Shown one piece after another: positions 22,921 through 31,262 of a DNA stretch of 64,000 nucleotides (its first letter is position 1; each line of letters begins with the position of its first letter). The stretch comes from G963666535 sp963666535 (GTDB taxonomy: Bacteria > Bacillota > Clostridia > Oscillospirales > Oscillospiraceae), in contig OY762913.1 of the NCBI GenBank assembly GCA_963666535.1, positions 2,356,001 to 2,420,000 on the forward strand, in the 5' to 3' direction. The position numbers were made by a program, and so were the translations under genes. Below the pieces are notes generated by a model. It made no database searches. It had not been told where the DNA came from and saw only the letters and a list, made by a program, of their open reading frames with translations.

Positions 22921-22933
22921 TTAGGTATCCTCC

Positions 22934-23371
22934 TTACGCCACAATCAGGTTGCGGCCTCCATATTCAATTTCGTCCTGTACAAATTCGCCCTCGGTGTCA
23001 AGGTCGAGCAGGCTGACGTCTCCGGTGATAACGGCGTCTTCCACGGTAATAGTGTCTTTCCCATAGGCGACATCGTAATCGGCAACAGGATCGTCCTGCA
23101 TTCCTACGATGGTCATAGTGGGAGTTGCTCCGCTGTCGAGGTACTTCTTGACCATTTTCTTGAACAACGGCGTGGTGCGGTAGCGGGTAATGGTACCGGT
23201 AACGTCGTAGCCCATCCAGCGGCGGGTTTTGCCTTTCTCTCCGACCGCGCGTTTCTCGCTCACGTCAGGCGTGAATACGATAGAGGCGGTGATAAGATCG
23301 AGGACCAGCTCGCCGTCGATATAGGCCTTACCCTCGCGCATGGAGCGCGGGACTTTGGTGACGGTAGACAT
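22934..23371 (-). CDS. Tail tube protein, XkdM-like
   Basis: One hundred and forty-five residues matching the XkdM tail-tube family: KAYIDGELVLDLITASIVF, GYDVTGTITRYRTTPLFKKM, MTIVGMQDDP. It forms the inner tube of the contractile tail, next to the sheath gene. Confidence 0.9.
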   Translation of the reverse strand: MSTVTKVPRSMREGKAYIDGELVLDLITASIVFTPDVSEKRAVGEKGKTRRWMGYDVTGTITRYRTTPLFKKMVKKYLDSGATPTMTIVGMQDDPVADYDVAYGKDTITVEDAVITGDVSLLDLDTEGEFVQDEIEYGGRNLIVA

Positions 23372-23385
23372 AGATTTTTACCTCC

Positions 23386-24741
23386 TTATCTCGTTCTCAC
23401 GGTAAAGTACAGCTTTTCAGAGCTGTCCGTGGGTGCTGCGCCGACAGTAATGTAGGTTTCGTCGCCGGAGGAAGCCTCGCGGTCGATGACGAAATCGTTG
23501 TCAAGGTCAACGTCGTGGATGGCGCTGGCCTTCTGGAACTCCGTGAGGATCTGCCGCCCTTTGCTCTCCATGCAGCCCCACCCAGGGCGGGTGGAATCTG
23601 CGGATTCGTCGGCGTTGTCGAATGCGTTAGGCGGGAAATTCAGCTGAATGCTCTCATCGAGAGTATCCAGCACGCGGCGTACGCGGTTCTTGCGGTAATC
23701 CTTGGATTTCGGATAGGTGAAATCCGTGAGTGTGTTGACGTCGTACTCGAGCACGATCTCTCCGTCCACAACGGAGAAGAACATATGACCGGCCTTGATG
23801 GCAGCAACGGCTTCTTCATGCGTTTTCTTACCGGAGATGCCGACAGCGCCGTCGTAGACGAGGTACGTGTTGGAAGTGGTATTGCTGGCGGACGCTGCCG
23901 CAGCGGCAATCCATACCGTTGCCTGCTCCTTCGTCATGGTAGTTCCGTCAGAAAGGATAGGCGCGTTGTCGACGGAGTCAATGCCGTCGTAGTTGGCGGC
24001 GTAGCTGGGTACGGCGGCCGTGACCATCTTCCCGACGTTTTCGCGGAAATACTTGATTTTCGTCTTCAGCGCCGCCTGCAGGGTAGTGTCGGAGAACGGG
24101 AATGCCATAGCGTTCCAGACCTCATTTTCAGAAGCGTCAAGGAATCCGGTAACATCGAGGTTCGTCTTATCGGCATCCTCGCCGCCGGTGAGAGAGGTTC
24201 CCGCAGTAGCGACGAGCGCAGCCGTGGAGGTTCCGCTCCACTCAACCCACGCGCAGGTTTCCAGATTGCCAATCGTCGCGGCTCCTTCCTGAGAAAACAC
24301 AACGGAAGTATTGAGATACACGGTAACGTCGAACCCAGATACGGGGTTTGCGGTAATGACGATTTTCAGGGCGTTGCCGTGAGTGCCGGGATATGCGGCG
24401 GCGGCCGTCAGGGAGCCGACTGCAGCGCTGGCGGCTTTGGTCCCGCTGTTCAGGCGATAAATGATGACCTTCTGGGCCAGCTTGAACGCCTCACGGATTT
24501 TTAGCATTGAATTCTTGGCGTCGCTGTCATAAATGCTGTATCCGAGCTTTTCGTACTGACCGTCGGGTGCGGTATTGGTCATGGTAATAAACTCATGAAC
24601 GGGGCCCCAGTCCATTTCCATGGGGATCAGGATGGTTCCGCGCTCAGCCAGGGCGATGACGTCCTGCTTGGTGCTCTCTTTGTTGACATAGGTACCGGGG
24701 CGAACCTTGCCAACAAGCTTATCAAAGGTTCCGCCTGCCAT
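23386..24741 (-). CDS. Tail sheath protein, XkdK-like
   Basis: Four hundred and fifty-one residues with typical sheath segments: VGKVRPGTYVNKESTKQ near the start, ALAERGTILIPMEMDWGPVH, AAYPGTHGNALKIVITANP, and the C-terminal REASSGDETYITVGAAPTDS, LYFTVRTR. The presence of a sheath shows that the tail is contractile (myovirus-like). Confidence 0.95.
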   Translation of the reverse strand: MAGGTFDKLVGKVRPGTYVNKESTKQDVIALAERGTILIPMEMDWGPVHEFITMTNTAPDGQYEKLGYSIYDSDAKNSMLKIREAFKLAQKVIIYRLNSGTKAASAAVGSLTAAAAYPGTHGNALKIVITANPVSGFDVTVYLNTSVVFSQEGAATIGNLETCAWVEWSGTSTAALVATAGTSLTGGEDADKTNLDVTGFLDASENEVWNAMAFPFSDTTLQAALKTKIKYFRENVGKMVTAAVPSYAANYDGIDSVDNAPILSDGTTMTKEQATVWIAAAAASASNTTSNTYLVYDGAVGISGKKTHEEAVAAIKAGHMFFSVVDGEIVLEYDVNTLTDFTYPKSKDYRKNRVRRVLDTLDESIQLNFPPNAFDNADESADSTRPGWGCMESKGRQILTEFQKASAIHDVDLDNDFVIDREASSGDETYITVGAAPTDSSEKLYFTVRTR

Positions 24742-24941
24742 TATTCAACACTCCTTCCCAGCCAACTCTTAATTGTTTTTTTGACATCCTCCACGGTATA
24801 GCTGCCGCCAGCGTCCAGATTGAACGTAGCGCCATCAAAGGTGGAGACAGATACGTCGAAAAGCTCTCTGCAATGCTCACGCAGCTTCGGAAGCGGGAAC
24901 GCAGGGGCGCTTTTCGCGGTTTTTTCGGTATTTTCTGCCAC
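24741..24941 (-). CDS. Small protein upstream of tail sheath
   Basis: Sixty-six residues (MAENTEKTAKSAPAFPLPKL onward; then YTVEDVKKTIKSWLGR). It overlaps the sheath start and occurs at a place where PBSX-like phages carry a short protein of unknown role. Confidence 0.65.
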   Translation of the reverse strand: MAENTEKTAKSAPAFPLPKLREHCRELFDVSVSTFDGATFNLDAGGSYTVEDVKKTIKSWLGRSVE

Positions 24942-24943
24942 GG

Positions 24944-25399
24944 TTAAGCCTCCTTTTTAAGACCGATCTTACGAACAATGGCGTTCGCAGCCGGATTGGT
25001 TTTTTCTGTTGCCGCATAGATGCTGGACCAGGTGCAGTAAATCTGCGCTGTTCCTTCATCAATGCGCTTGTGGCTGAGCTGCTTCAATCGAAGCGGCTTT
25101 CCTGTGGAACCGCCGGATTCATCCACCAGCGGGATTTGCTTTTTGTCCTGATTGAGCGTGAAAACGATAGCGGCGGCTTTCTCCATCGCTGCTTTTGTGG
25201 AGTTATCGAACACCTTGACGAACAAAGCGTTTTCAAATCCGAAGGAACTGAACGTCGGCCGCGTCGTCTCCTGCTCAACGGGCGGGAAAAAAAGTGACGG
25301 CCGGGGAAACCCGTCCGCCACTACGTCAAACTCAATGTCGCTCACGCCGGAGATCTCCACCATGCGCTTCGCGATGCTTGCCAGCTCTGCTTCAAGCAA
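24944..25399 (-). CDS. Head-tail joining protein, YqbJ/XkdJ-like
   Basis: One hundred and fifty-one residues (LEAELASIAKRMVEISGVSD, RPSLFFPPVEQETTRPTFSS). Length and position before the sheath gene fit the YqbJ/XkdJ family. Exact role is not known. Confidence 0.65.
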   Translation of the reverse strand: MLEAELASIAKRMVEISGVSDIEFDVVADGFPRPSLFFPPVEQETTRPTFSSFGFENALFVKVFDNSTKAAMEKAAAIVFTLNQDKKQIPLVDESGGSTGKPLRLKQLSHKRIDEGTAQIYCTWSSIYAATEKTNPAANAIVRKIGLKKEA

Positions 25400-25410
25400 A
25401 TGACCACCAC

Positions 25411-25935
25411 CTATCTCTTGAAAAATTCATCGCCCCATTGCTGCATCTTCTTTTCCATTGAAGCACGGAACATCCGGCCGAAAATGCGGACAGCAGCCTC
25501 CCAGTAATGATACCCCTCGATCCATTTCTGTTTCAGGAGCATGCCGGTCTTTGCGCCGGGGTCATAGGTAAAACGATCCCCGCTCCAAATTCCGGGAACC
25601 CAGCGGGAAAGCTCTCCCTTTTTGCAGGTCCAATGCCCGTCGTTGACATATTCGGCATATTCTAGGTTTGTGCCTACTTCGAGCGTAAGACCTCCGTCGT
25701 GGATCTCCCAGACGTTGTTATTGTCGCCTTTTGTGAAACTGTGGAGTAGCAGACGGGTATCTACGACATGGCGATTGATGATCTCGTCCTGTACCGCATT
25801 GAGGAATTCATATCCACAGGCCTCAAACCACTCGGCCATTGCCTTTTTGAATTCACCGTTCCCGGCCTTTCTGAGAAGCGCGAAGTACCGCTCCCATTGT
25901 GAGCAGTCAAAGGTAAACGCCTGATCGGACATCAC
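25411..25935 (-). CDS. HK97 gp10-like protein, YqbI-like
   Basis: One hundred and seventy-four residues with the HK97-gp10 pattern LEVGTNLEYAEYVNDGHWT near residue 84 and a helical C-terminus. It is thought to act in tail completion. It overlaps the preceding gene by 4 bases. Confidence 0.8.
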   Translation of the reverse strand: MMSDQAFTFDCSQWERYFALLRKAGNGEFKKAMAEWFEACGYEFLNAVQDEIINRHVVDTRLLLHSFTKGDNNNVWEIHDGGLTLEVGTNLEYAEYVNDGHWTCKKGELSRWVPGIWSGDRFTYDPGAKTGMLLKQKWIEGYHYWEAAVRIFGRMFRASMEKKMQQWGDEFFKR

Positions 25936-26291
25936 ATATCACCCTGCCCGCCTACCTTGCGGAGCGGTACGAACACATACTTGCCTCGCACGTCTTCGGG
26001 GAAGCCGGCCGTGTACTCCTGATTGAAGCGTGTATCCATGACCTTATCCCCCTCGGAGATAACCGTACCATATGGAAGGCTGACCTCCTTTGCCCGTGAA
26101 TAGGCGTTATTGGCCTCTCCAGGGACGATTTCGCCATCATAGGTGAAATAGCACGGCGCTGCGCTTGTGGTCGGTGTGGACGGATAGGAACGGCTTTTAC
26201 CGGCCTCTATCGGGAGCCCGTACTTTGCCGGCTTGTCTGTATCGGTATGTGCGTAGATATCGCATCTGTGCCGGAAAAAATCCTCTATCAT
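25932..26291 (-). CDS. Head-tail connector, DUF3599/YqbH-like
   Basis: One hundred and nineteen residues: MIEDFFRHRCDIYAHTD, then PGEANNAYSRAKEVSLPYG. This matches the head-closure-type protein at the same place in the skin element and PBSX. Confidence 0.7.
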   Translation of the reverse strand: MIEDFFRHRCDIYAHTDTDKPAKYGLPIEAGKSRSYPSTPTTSAAPCYFTYDGEIVPGEANNAYSRAKEVSLPYGTVISEGDKVMDTRFNQEYTAGFPEDVRGKYVFVPLRKVGGQGDM

Positions 26292-26299
26292 CCCATCAC

Positions 26300-26701
26300 C
26301 TACAGCCTTCTCATTTTGAAATCCAGCGTACCGGCAGAGGATTTATTGATGTAATCGGAAATCAGGGCGTCGATATCGAGGTCTTCGACGTCCTGATCGG
26401 CTCCGGCCTCCGAAACGGTATAGGAATAATCCTTAAAGGTCTCGGACTGCATTTTCTTCTGCGGGTCAGTGGTGGAGGCGTTGGCATAATGCTCGGCGAC
26501 GAGGATGGCAGCGAGCCTGATGTTCTCCGGAATGGTGGGATACTTCGTTGCGTCCGTGAAGGTGTTGTTCGTGCGCTTGATGATATAGCTCTCAGCACGG
26601 GATATGTCCATGACAAGCTTCGCATCAGCGCGGTTTTTTACCTTCTCAAATTCGCTGTACCCCTTGACGTCCGATGGGATAATCCAAGGTCTGTCTGCCA
26701 T
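26300..26701 (-). CDS. Head-tail connector, DUF3199/YqbG-like
   Basis: One hundred and thirty-three residues with the gp6/YqbG-type helical pattern: ADAKLVMDISRAESYIIKRT, YPTIPENIRLAAILVAEHYA. It follows the capsid genes, as adaptors do. Confidence 0.8.
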   Translation of the reverse strand: MADRPWIIPSDVKGYSEFEKVKNRADAKLVMDISRAESYIIKRTNNTFTDATKYPTIPENIRLAAILVAEHYANASTTDPQKKMQSETFKDYSYTVSEAGADQDVEDLDIDALISDYINKSSAGTLDFKMRRL

Positions 26702-26713
26702 AGTGACTCCTCC

Positions 26714-27103
26714 TTATTCGGGACGGCGAACGACTTTCAAAAAGATGTCCGCGGCTCCGGCAGTCGCGGCGGTGCCGCTCTGCGTGAACTTGGCCTTAAT
26801 GTCGGTGGCTACAGAGCAGTCAACCCACACGTTCTTGACGTATGCGCCAGTGGTGCCCTCGGTGATGTCGGCGGTGCCCATCAGATTGTCATCGGCATTG
26901 CCGGAGCCAAGGGTAAGCACATTGGTGGTGGCGGCATTAAATGCCGTCTTGACCACCGCAACCGCACCGGTGATGATGGTGTTCGCGGGGAGCTTTCCGA
27001 TCACAGCACCAGTAGCGATATCCTTTGTGTCAAAAGCGACGCTGCCAGCATAAAGCACCTGCTCCACGCCGCACACGCCCATATCCATAGGGTTCAGTTT
27101 CAT
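26714..27103 (-). CDS. Probable capsid decoration or structural protein
   Basis: One hundred and twenty-nine residues, rich in Ala, Thr and Val, beta-type (NTIITGAVAVVKTAFNAATT, GTADITEGTTGAY). No family is certain. Its place after the major capsid gene suggests a virion protein. Confidence 0.6.
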   Translation of the reverse strand: MKLNPMDMGVCGVEQVLYAGSVAFDTKDIATGAVIGKLPANTIITGAVAVVKTAFNAATTNVLTLGSGNADDNLMGTADITEGTTGAYVKNVWVDCSVATDIKAKFTQSGTAATAGAADIFLKVVRRPE

Positions 27104-27118
27104 ATCAAAATCCTCCTA

Positions 27119-27547
27119 TTACTTGAAATCAAGAGCGAGCTGGTCGACGCTCGCCTTGGCAGCAGATTTGAGAGCTTCCTTGCGCTGGTCGTTATTGGTG
27201 CAGGCAGACAGATCGACATTGTTTCCCTCGGCGTAAGCAACAAGCTCCTCCTTGGTCATCTTGTCGATTTTCTTAAGTTCAGTGTCCAGCTCGGTAGCGG
27301 CCATTTCCTCGTCGGTCATGCCGGTACCGTCGGTACCAGCGGCACTTCCGGAGTTGTCCGGGGTGATGTCGGTATCATTGGAAGCCTCGCCGCCGCTCCC
27401 GACCAGCTTGAAATAGCCGGTGGCGACCAGCTCGTCGGCTTCGTCCTGCGTTTCCACGGTGATATCGGGTTTCTTCGCGGATGCGGATACACGCCCCTCC
27501 CTGCCTCCGGAATAGGAGAGGGCCTTGATAAGCGTCAGTTTATACAT
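27119..27547 (-). CDS. HeH/LEM-type head protein
   Basis: One hundred and forty-two residues. The C-terminal part (LDTELKKIDKMTKEELVAYA, then NNDQRKEALKSAAK) resembles the HeH/SAP-like helix-extended-helix fold. The N-terminal part (YKLTLIKALSYSGGREGRVS, TQDEADELVATGYF) is common in phage head proteins next to the capsid gene. Confidence 0.65.
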   Translation of the reverse strand: MYKLTLIKALSYSGGREGRVSASAKKPDITVETQDEADELVATGYFKLVGSGGEASNDTDITPDNSGSAAGTDGTGMTDEEMAATELDTELKKIDKMTKEELVAYAEGNNVDLSACTNNDQRKEALKSAAKASVDQLALDFK

Positions 27548-27559
27548 CGTATCCCCTCC

Positions 27560-28489
27560 TTAAATCACGGCCAGGCCCTTGATCACCACGGCGGCGTCAA
27601 GTTCCTCGATTACGGGGTCGAAGTCCAGATGCGCGACATAGAAGCGCTTGTCCTGCATGATGGCTTCCTTGCCCTCAATGGTTTTGCGCAGCTTCACATC
27701 GTAGGTGTTGACCACGACCAGGTTCTTCGGGTCGGTCAGAATGATGCTGCTATCCGGCATGGCGGGAACGGCAACCGCAGGGATGGCGGCTGGATTCTCG
27801 ATGCGCTTGTCGGTGATAAGGCCGCCGTTAGTGATGGCCTGGTTCAGCAGATAGCGCTCCCACTCCTGCTGACGGTGCGGGGACATCAGCCAGCGGAGCT
27901 TGCCGTTGTTGTACTTGTTGGGGATGGCTTTCAGCGCGTCATAGAAAACGTCCAGAGTGAGCGCGCCAGAGGCAACGGAGGTACGGTCGAGTACATGAGT
28001 ACCGGCAAGCAGAAGCTTCAGCCAGCCGTCGTTAATGTACAGGAAGTCGTGATCGGCGTTTTCGGCCCCGATGGCGATATCGCCATTCAGGTACAGATCC
28101 TCCAGATCGACGCCCAGCTGCGTGGTCATCAGATTGGTGATGATGGTTTCGAGGTTCTGCTGTTCGATGTTTTCACGCAGGGTTTCCTCGGTAATCTCCC
28201 AGGGGAGGCGAACGGCGGTGGTGGAATACTCAATTTTGCTGGTGTTCACGCCGGCGCGGTAACCGTCGTCGGTGTTCTCGGTTTTCTTTCGCAGGATACG
28301 GGACGCGATGCCGATCTTGTCGATCTCGCCGGTCTTTGCGGTGCGCAACTCATGGCGAATCAGAGCGCCGAGGGGCGTAGCGTCGAAGGTCTGCTGGATA
28401 AAGCGGCGGGCCTGTTCGGGATTCATCAGGCCGGAGTTGATGCCGTCAGTGGAAATGGCGGCTTTGATAATCTGGCTGTTATCTCTCAT
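27560..28489 (-). CDS. Major capsid protein
   Basis: Three hundred and nine residues with features of PBSX-type capsid proteins: PEQARRFIQQTFDATPLGAL near the start, LPWEITEETLRENIEQQNLE, GVDLEDLYLNGDIAIG, and LRWLMSPHRQQEWERYL. The start at 28489 has GGAGG at the right distance. It follows the XkdF-type protease. Confidence 0.9.
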   Translation of the reverse strand: MRDNSQIIKAAISTDGINSGLMNPEQARRFIQQTFDATPLGALIRHELRTAKTGEIDKIGIASRILRKKTENTDDGYRAGVNTSKIEYSTTAVRLPWEITEETLRENIEQQNLETIITNLMTTQLGVDLEDLYLNGDIAIGAENADHDFLYINDGWLKLLLAGTHVLDRTSVASGALTLDVFYDALKAIPNKYNNGKLRWLMSPHRQQEWERYLLNQAITNGGLITDKRIENPAAIPAVAVPAMPDSSIILTDPKNLVVVNTYDVKLRKTIEGKEAIMQDKRFYVAHLDFDPVIEELDAAVVIKGLAVI

Positions 28490-28510
28490 TGTGAAATCCT
28501 CCTTCAAAAA

Positions 28511-29845
28511 TTAGAGCATGCCGTGCAGGTAGTGCGCCTGCTCGTCCTGCTTTGTGATGGGTGCGCCATCGTTGATGGCGGTGGGAAGGCCACGGGCTTT
28601 CAGAACCGGCTCAATAGCCTTTGTAACGGCCTCTTCGACCATTTTCCGAACGTCCACGGCGGTGGGCTCATTAGGCTGCATAGCCTTGGCGACAGTGTCG
28701 GCCACCATCTTCTGGATAGCCTCCGAGGTTACGGGCTCCTCAGCTGTGGGAGCGGCGGGCGCGGCTGCGGGAGTCGCAGGGGTGGGATCGGGGTTGAGGG
28801 CCTTGGTAATGGCCTCCTCAATCATTTTCTGAACATCTTCCTTTTTCACTTCTTTTTCCTCCTGTTCCTGTTCTTCACCGTCATCGCTGAATTCCTTGCT
28901 GAATTCTGCAAGGGCATCGCAAATATCGGTGAGTTTCTTCTTGTTGGCGCTGGACATCTTCTTCCCGGCTTTGGCAATGAGCTTTTCGGGGGGGCTGACG
29001 AGCAGCGTTTTGGTGATGCTTTTTTCCGTGAGCAGATCGGTGATGATGGTGCTGAACTCCTGCAACGCGGTCCTGATACGTTCTTCGTCATCCTCGAAAT
29101 CGTACACATAGATGTCGCGATTGTAATCGTAATGACCGGAACTCAGCAGGACTTCGAGCGTGTTCATGGCGTTCCAGAATCCGCTGGACTTCTGACGTTC
29201 AGCGTAGAGGTCCGCCATTTCGCCCTTCTCGACCAGCTCAAAGCCAGCCGCGCCGAACGCATCTGCGAGTTTCTTGAATATGCCCCTTTTCTCTGTTTTC
29301 TCGGTGTGTTCTGCCATTTTTGCTACCTCCTCTCCACCACTGATTTCATCATCAGTGGTGCTGTATTTACCGACGCCGCCCATAGAAAAGCCCGTAATCT
29401 CGCCCTTCTCGATTTGGTCCCACACATCGGGGTCCGAAATCTCGACCGTAACGAGCCACGTTCCTTTCTGCACGGTGGTGTCGCCGATGATTTCCTCGGA
29501 TTTTGTAATCCAGTTCTCGACCACGCAAGCGCCCGACAGTTCCTCGAAAGAGTGCTGAAGGTCAACTCTGTCACCGTTCTTCTGGAACCAATAGGCGGCC
29601 TTGACAATCTCGTCCTCGGTCATATAGTTTCCGTGGGCGTCCTCGGTCATGGGTTCATAGGCGATGCCCGTGACATAGTGATTCGTGCTGTCAACTTTGA
29701 TGATCCTGCCGGTGGTTGTGAAATTGGCCTTTCCATCCTTGGCCTTGGTGATCAGGAACTCTCTTTTATTGGCAGCCTTGTCCACAAGCGACATAAAGGA
29801 GATTTTGGCATCTGAAATGGCAAATGCTTTCTCAATTTTCTTCAC
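28511..29845 (-). CDS. XkdF-type prohead protease/scaffold protein
   Basis: Four hundred and forty-four residues. The N-terminal 200 match the XkdF putative phage serine protease (ITGIAYEPMTEDAHGNYMTE-like segment, DRVDLQHSFEE, EITGFSMGGVGKY). The remainder has long charged helices and an Ala/Pro-rich stretch (about residues 360-400), which suits a scaffold fused to the protease. GTG start at 29845 preceded by AAGGAGGTG. Confidence 0.85.
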   Translation of the reverse strand: MKKIEKAFAISDAKISFMSLVDKAANKREFLITKAKDGKANFTTTGRIIKVDSTNHYVTGIAYEPMTEDAHGNYMTEDEIVKAAYWFQKNGDRVDLQHSFEELSGACVVENWITKSEEIIGDTTVQKGTWLVTVEISDPDVWDQIEKGEITGFSMGGVGKYSTTDDEISGGEEVAKMAEHTEKTEKRGIFKKLADAFGAAGFELVEKGEMADLYAERQKSSGFWNAMNTLEVLLSSGHYDYNRDIYVYDFEDDEERIRTALQEFSTIITDLLTEKSITKTLLVSPPEKLIAKAGKKMSSANKKKLTDICDALAEFSKEFSDDGEEQEQEEKEVKKEDVQKMIEEAITKALNPDPTPATPAAAPAAPTAEEPVTSEAIQKMVADTVAKAMQPNEPTAVDVRKMVEEAVTKAIEPVLKARGLPTAINDGAPITKQDEQAHYLHGML

Positions 29846-29906
29846 TTTTTCACCTCCTTTCGCTTCTGCATCTTGTGGTATAAGAAAACCGCCCCTTTCG
29901 AGGCGG

Positions 29907-30272
29907 TCATCTCCGAGTAATATGCGGGGCCGAGTGCTTCCCGGTGCGTTCAATCATGGCGACGGTGCAGGGCATCGCCTGATTGATTTCCTCTCGGGAG
30001 GCGTAGCACCAGACCGTTATTTCATCATAGGAGCGGTTATCCATCTCCCCGAAAATACGCAGCAGATGCGCGTCGGTAACGCCCCGCGGAACGATCACGC
30101 GATAGTTCTTTCTCTTGAACGTGGAAAAGTTGGCTTCTTCCGCGTTCACCACGGAATAGCCTACGCTGCCCTCAGTTGGTACGTTTCCCTCAAAGGGTGT
30201 GTCTATATGCTTCTGCTTCCTAATGGCCGCTGTGGCCTTTTTACGGAGCAGAGAGGACATAAATTCTTTCAT
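29907..30272 (-). CDS. Hypothetical protein between MuF-like and XkdF-like genes
   Basis: One hundred and twenty-one residues, basic N-terminus, with FKRKNYRVIVPRGVTDAHLL and an end of KHSAPHITRR. AAGGAGC ribosome-binding site. Unknown role in head formation. Confidence 0.6.
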   Translation of the reverse strand: MKEFMSSLLRKKATAAIRKQKHIDTPFEGNVPTEGSVGYSVVNAEEANFSTFKRKNYRVIVPRGVTDAHLLRIFGEMDNRSYDEITVWCYASREEINQAMPCTVAMIERTGKHSAPHITRR

Positions 30273-30299
30273 GCTGTTGCTCCTTCCTGAAATCAGATG

Positions 30300-31262
30300 T
30301 CAGTCTTCAATGCTGGCCTTTGCCTTGTTCTTGGCGTCCAGCTCTTTTTCCCAATCGTCATTATCATCGGCGAGGGCGTCTTCCTGCAGTCTCTTCTTTT
30401 CCTCAGCAGAGAGGCCGAGGATATCGCTGTTTACAACCGCTTGAAGCAGGCAGTGACAGTTGACGCGCTCGGCAGCCGGAAGAATGGGATCTCGAGGGTA
30501 ATCCGGGTAATAAGTGCTCCCATCGGCCCCGATCAGCTCGAAGTGCTCGCTTTTCAGAACCTCGACGCCATCCATCGCGACATGATTCTGCCGTGGGGTG
30601 TTTTTGTAGCCTCCCGTATGGCGCCAGCGCTTTTTCTCAACAGATGGAGATTGCTTGAAAGCCTCACTTGCAGCGGCAGAGTGGGCCGTCAGCATTTCCG
30701 TGATGGCCGTTTTGCGGGCTCTCTCACGAGAGAAGCCGTACCAGTCAGACAGTTCGCTCGTTACCTTGTCGATGCTCTTGCCTTCCTTCAGAGCCGTCGT
30801 AAGCACGGATTCAACGCCATCCTTCGTGGACAGGTGCATCAGGTCCGATAGATCTGAACTCCACGATTTTATCCAGTCGTTGGTTCTGTTGGACATGACG
30901 TCGATGGAGAGCTCGCTGTCCAGCATTTCGAGGTAGCTGCTCGCCAGCTTTTCCACGGCAGAGGACATTTCCTCACCGAAAACGGCCTCCATCGCATCGC
31001 GTACGGTGGCGTCCTCACTCAGCATGTCAAGGATTTTCTGGACAGCATCGTCAACACTGTCCGAATCCTTCAGGATACCGATGATTGCCCCCTGCTCGTC
31101 TTCAAGGAGCTTTGTCAGCTTGTCCTCGAGACTGCTTTCGGCCTTTACGGTTCCGTCGGCATCAACAAAGCCTTCATCGTCGAGCTGGTCTTTCAGGTCA
31201 TCGTCAGCTTTTGCGATGAAGCCGTCGAGTGCCTTGATAAGCGGCTCAAAGTCGAAGGTCAT
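30300..31262 (-). CDS. Phage head morphogenesis protein, MuF/SPP1 gp7-like
   Basis: Three hundred and twenty residues. The C-terminal third has the MuF domain signature: GYKNTPRQNHVAMDGVEVLK, then DPILPAAERVNCHCLLQAVV. The N-terminal two thirds are helical. It assists capsid assembly and is a minor virion protein. Start overlaps the portal stop by 4 bases. Confidence 0.85.
   Translation of the reverse strand: MTFDFEPLIKALDGFIAKADDDLKDQLDDEGFVDADGTVKAESSLEDKLTKLLEDEQGAIIGILKDSDSVDDAVQKILDMLSEDATVRDAMEAVFGEEMSSAVEKLASSYLEMLDSELSIDVMSNRTNDWIKSWSSDLSDLMHLSTKDGVESVLTTALKEGKSIDKVTSELSDWYGFSRERARKTAITEMLTAHSAAASEAFKQSPSVEKKRWRHTGGYKNTPRQNHVAMDGVEVLKSEHFELIGADGSTYYPDYPRDPILPAAERVNCHCLLQAVVNSDILGLSAEEKKRLQEDALADDNDDWEKELDAKNKAKASIED

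Noticed and set aside
26165..29815. A 1216-codon open frame on the plus strand
   Set aside because: It lies wholly opposite well-supported head genes (connector, capsid, protease) and has no ribosome-binding site or recognisable domain. It is an antisense frame caused by GC-biased codons.
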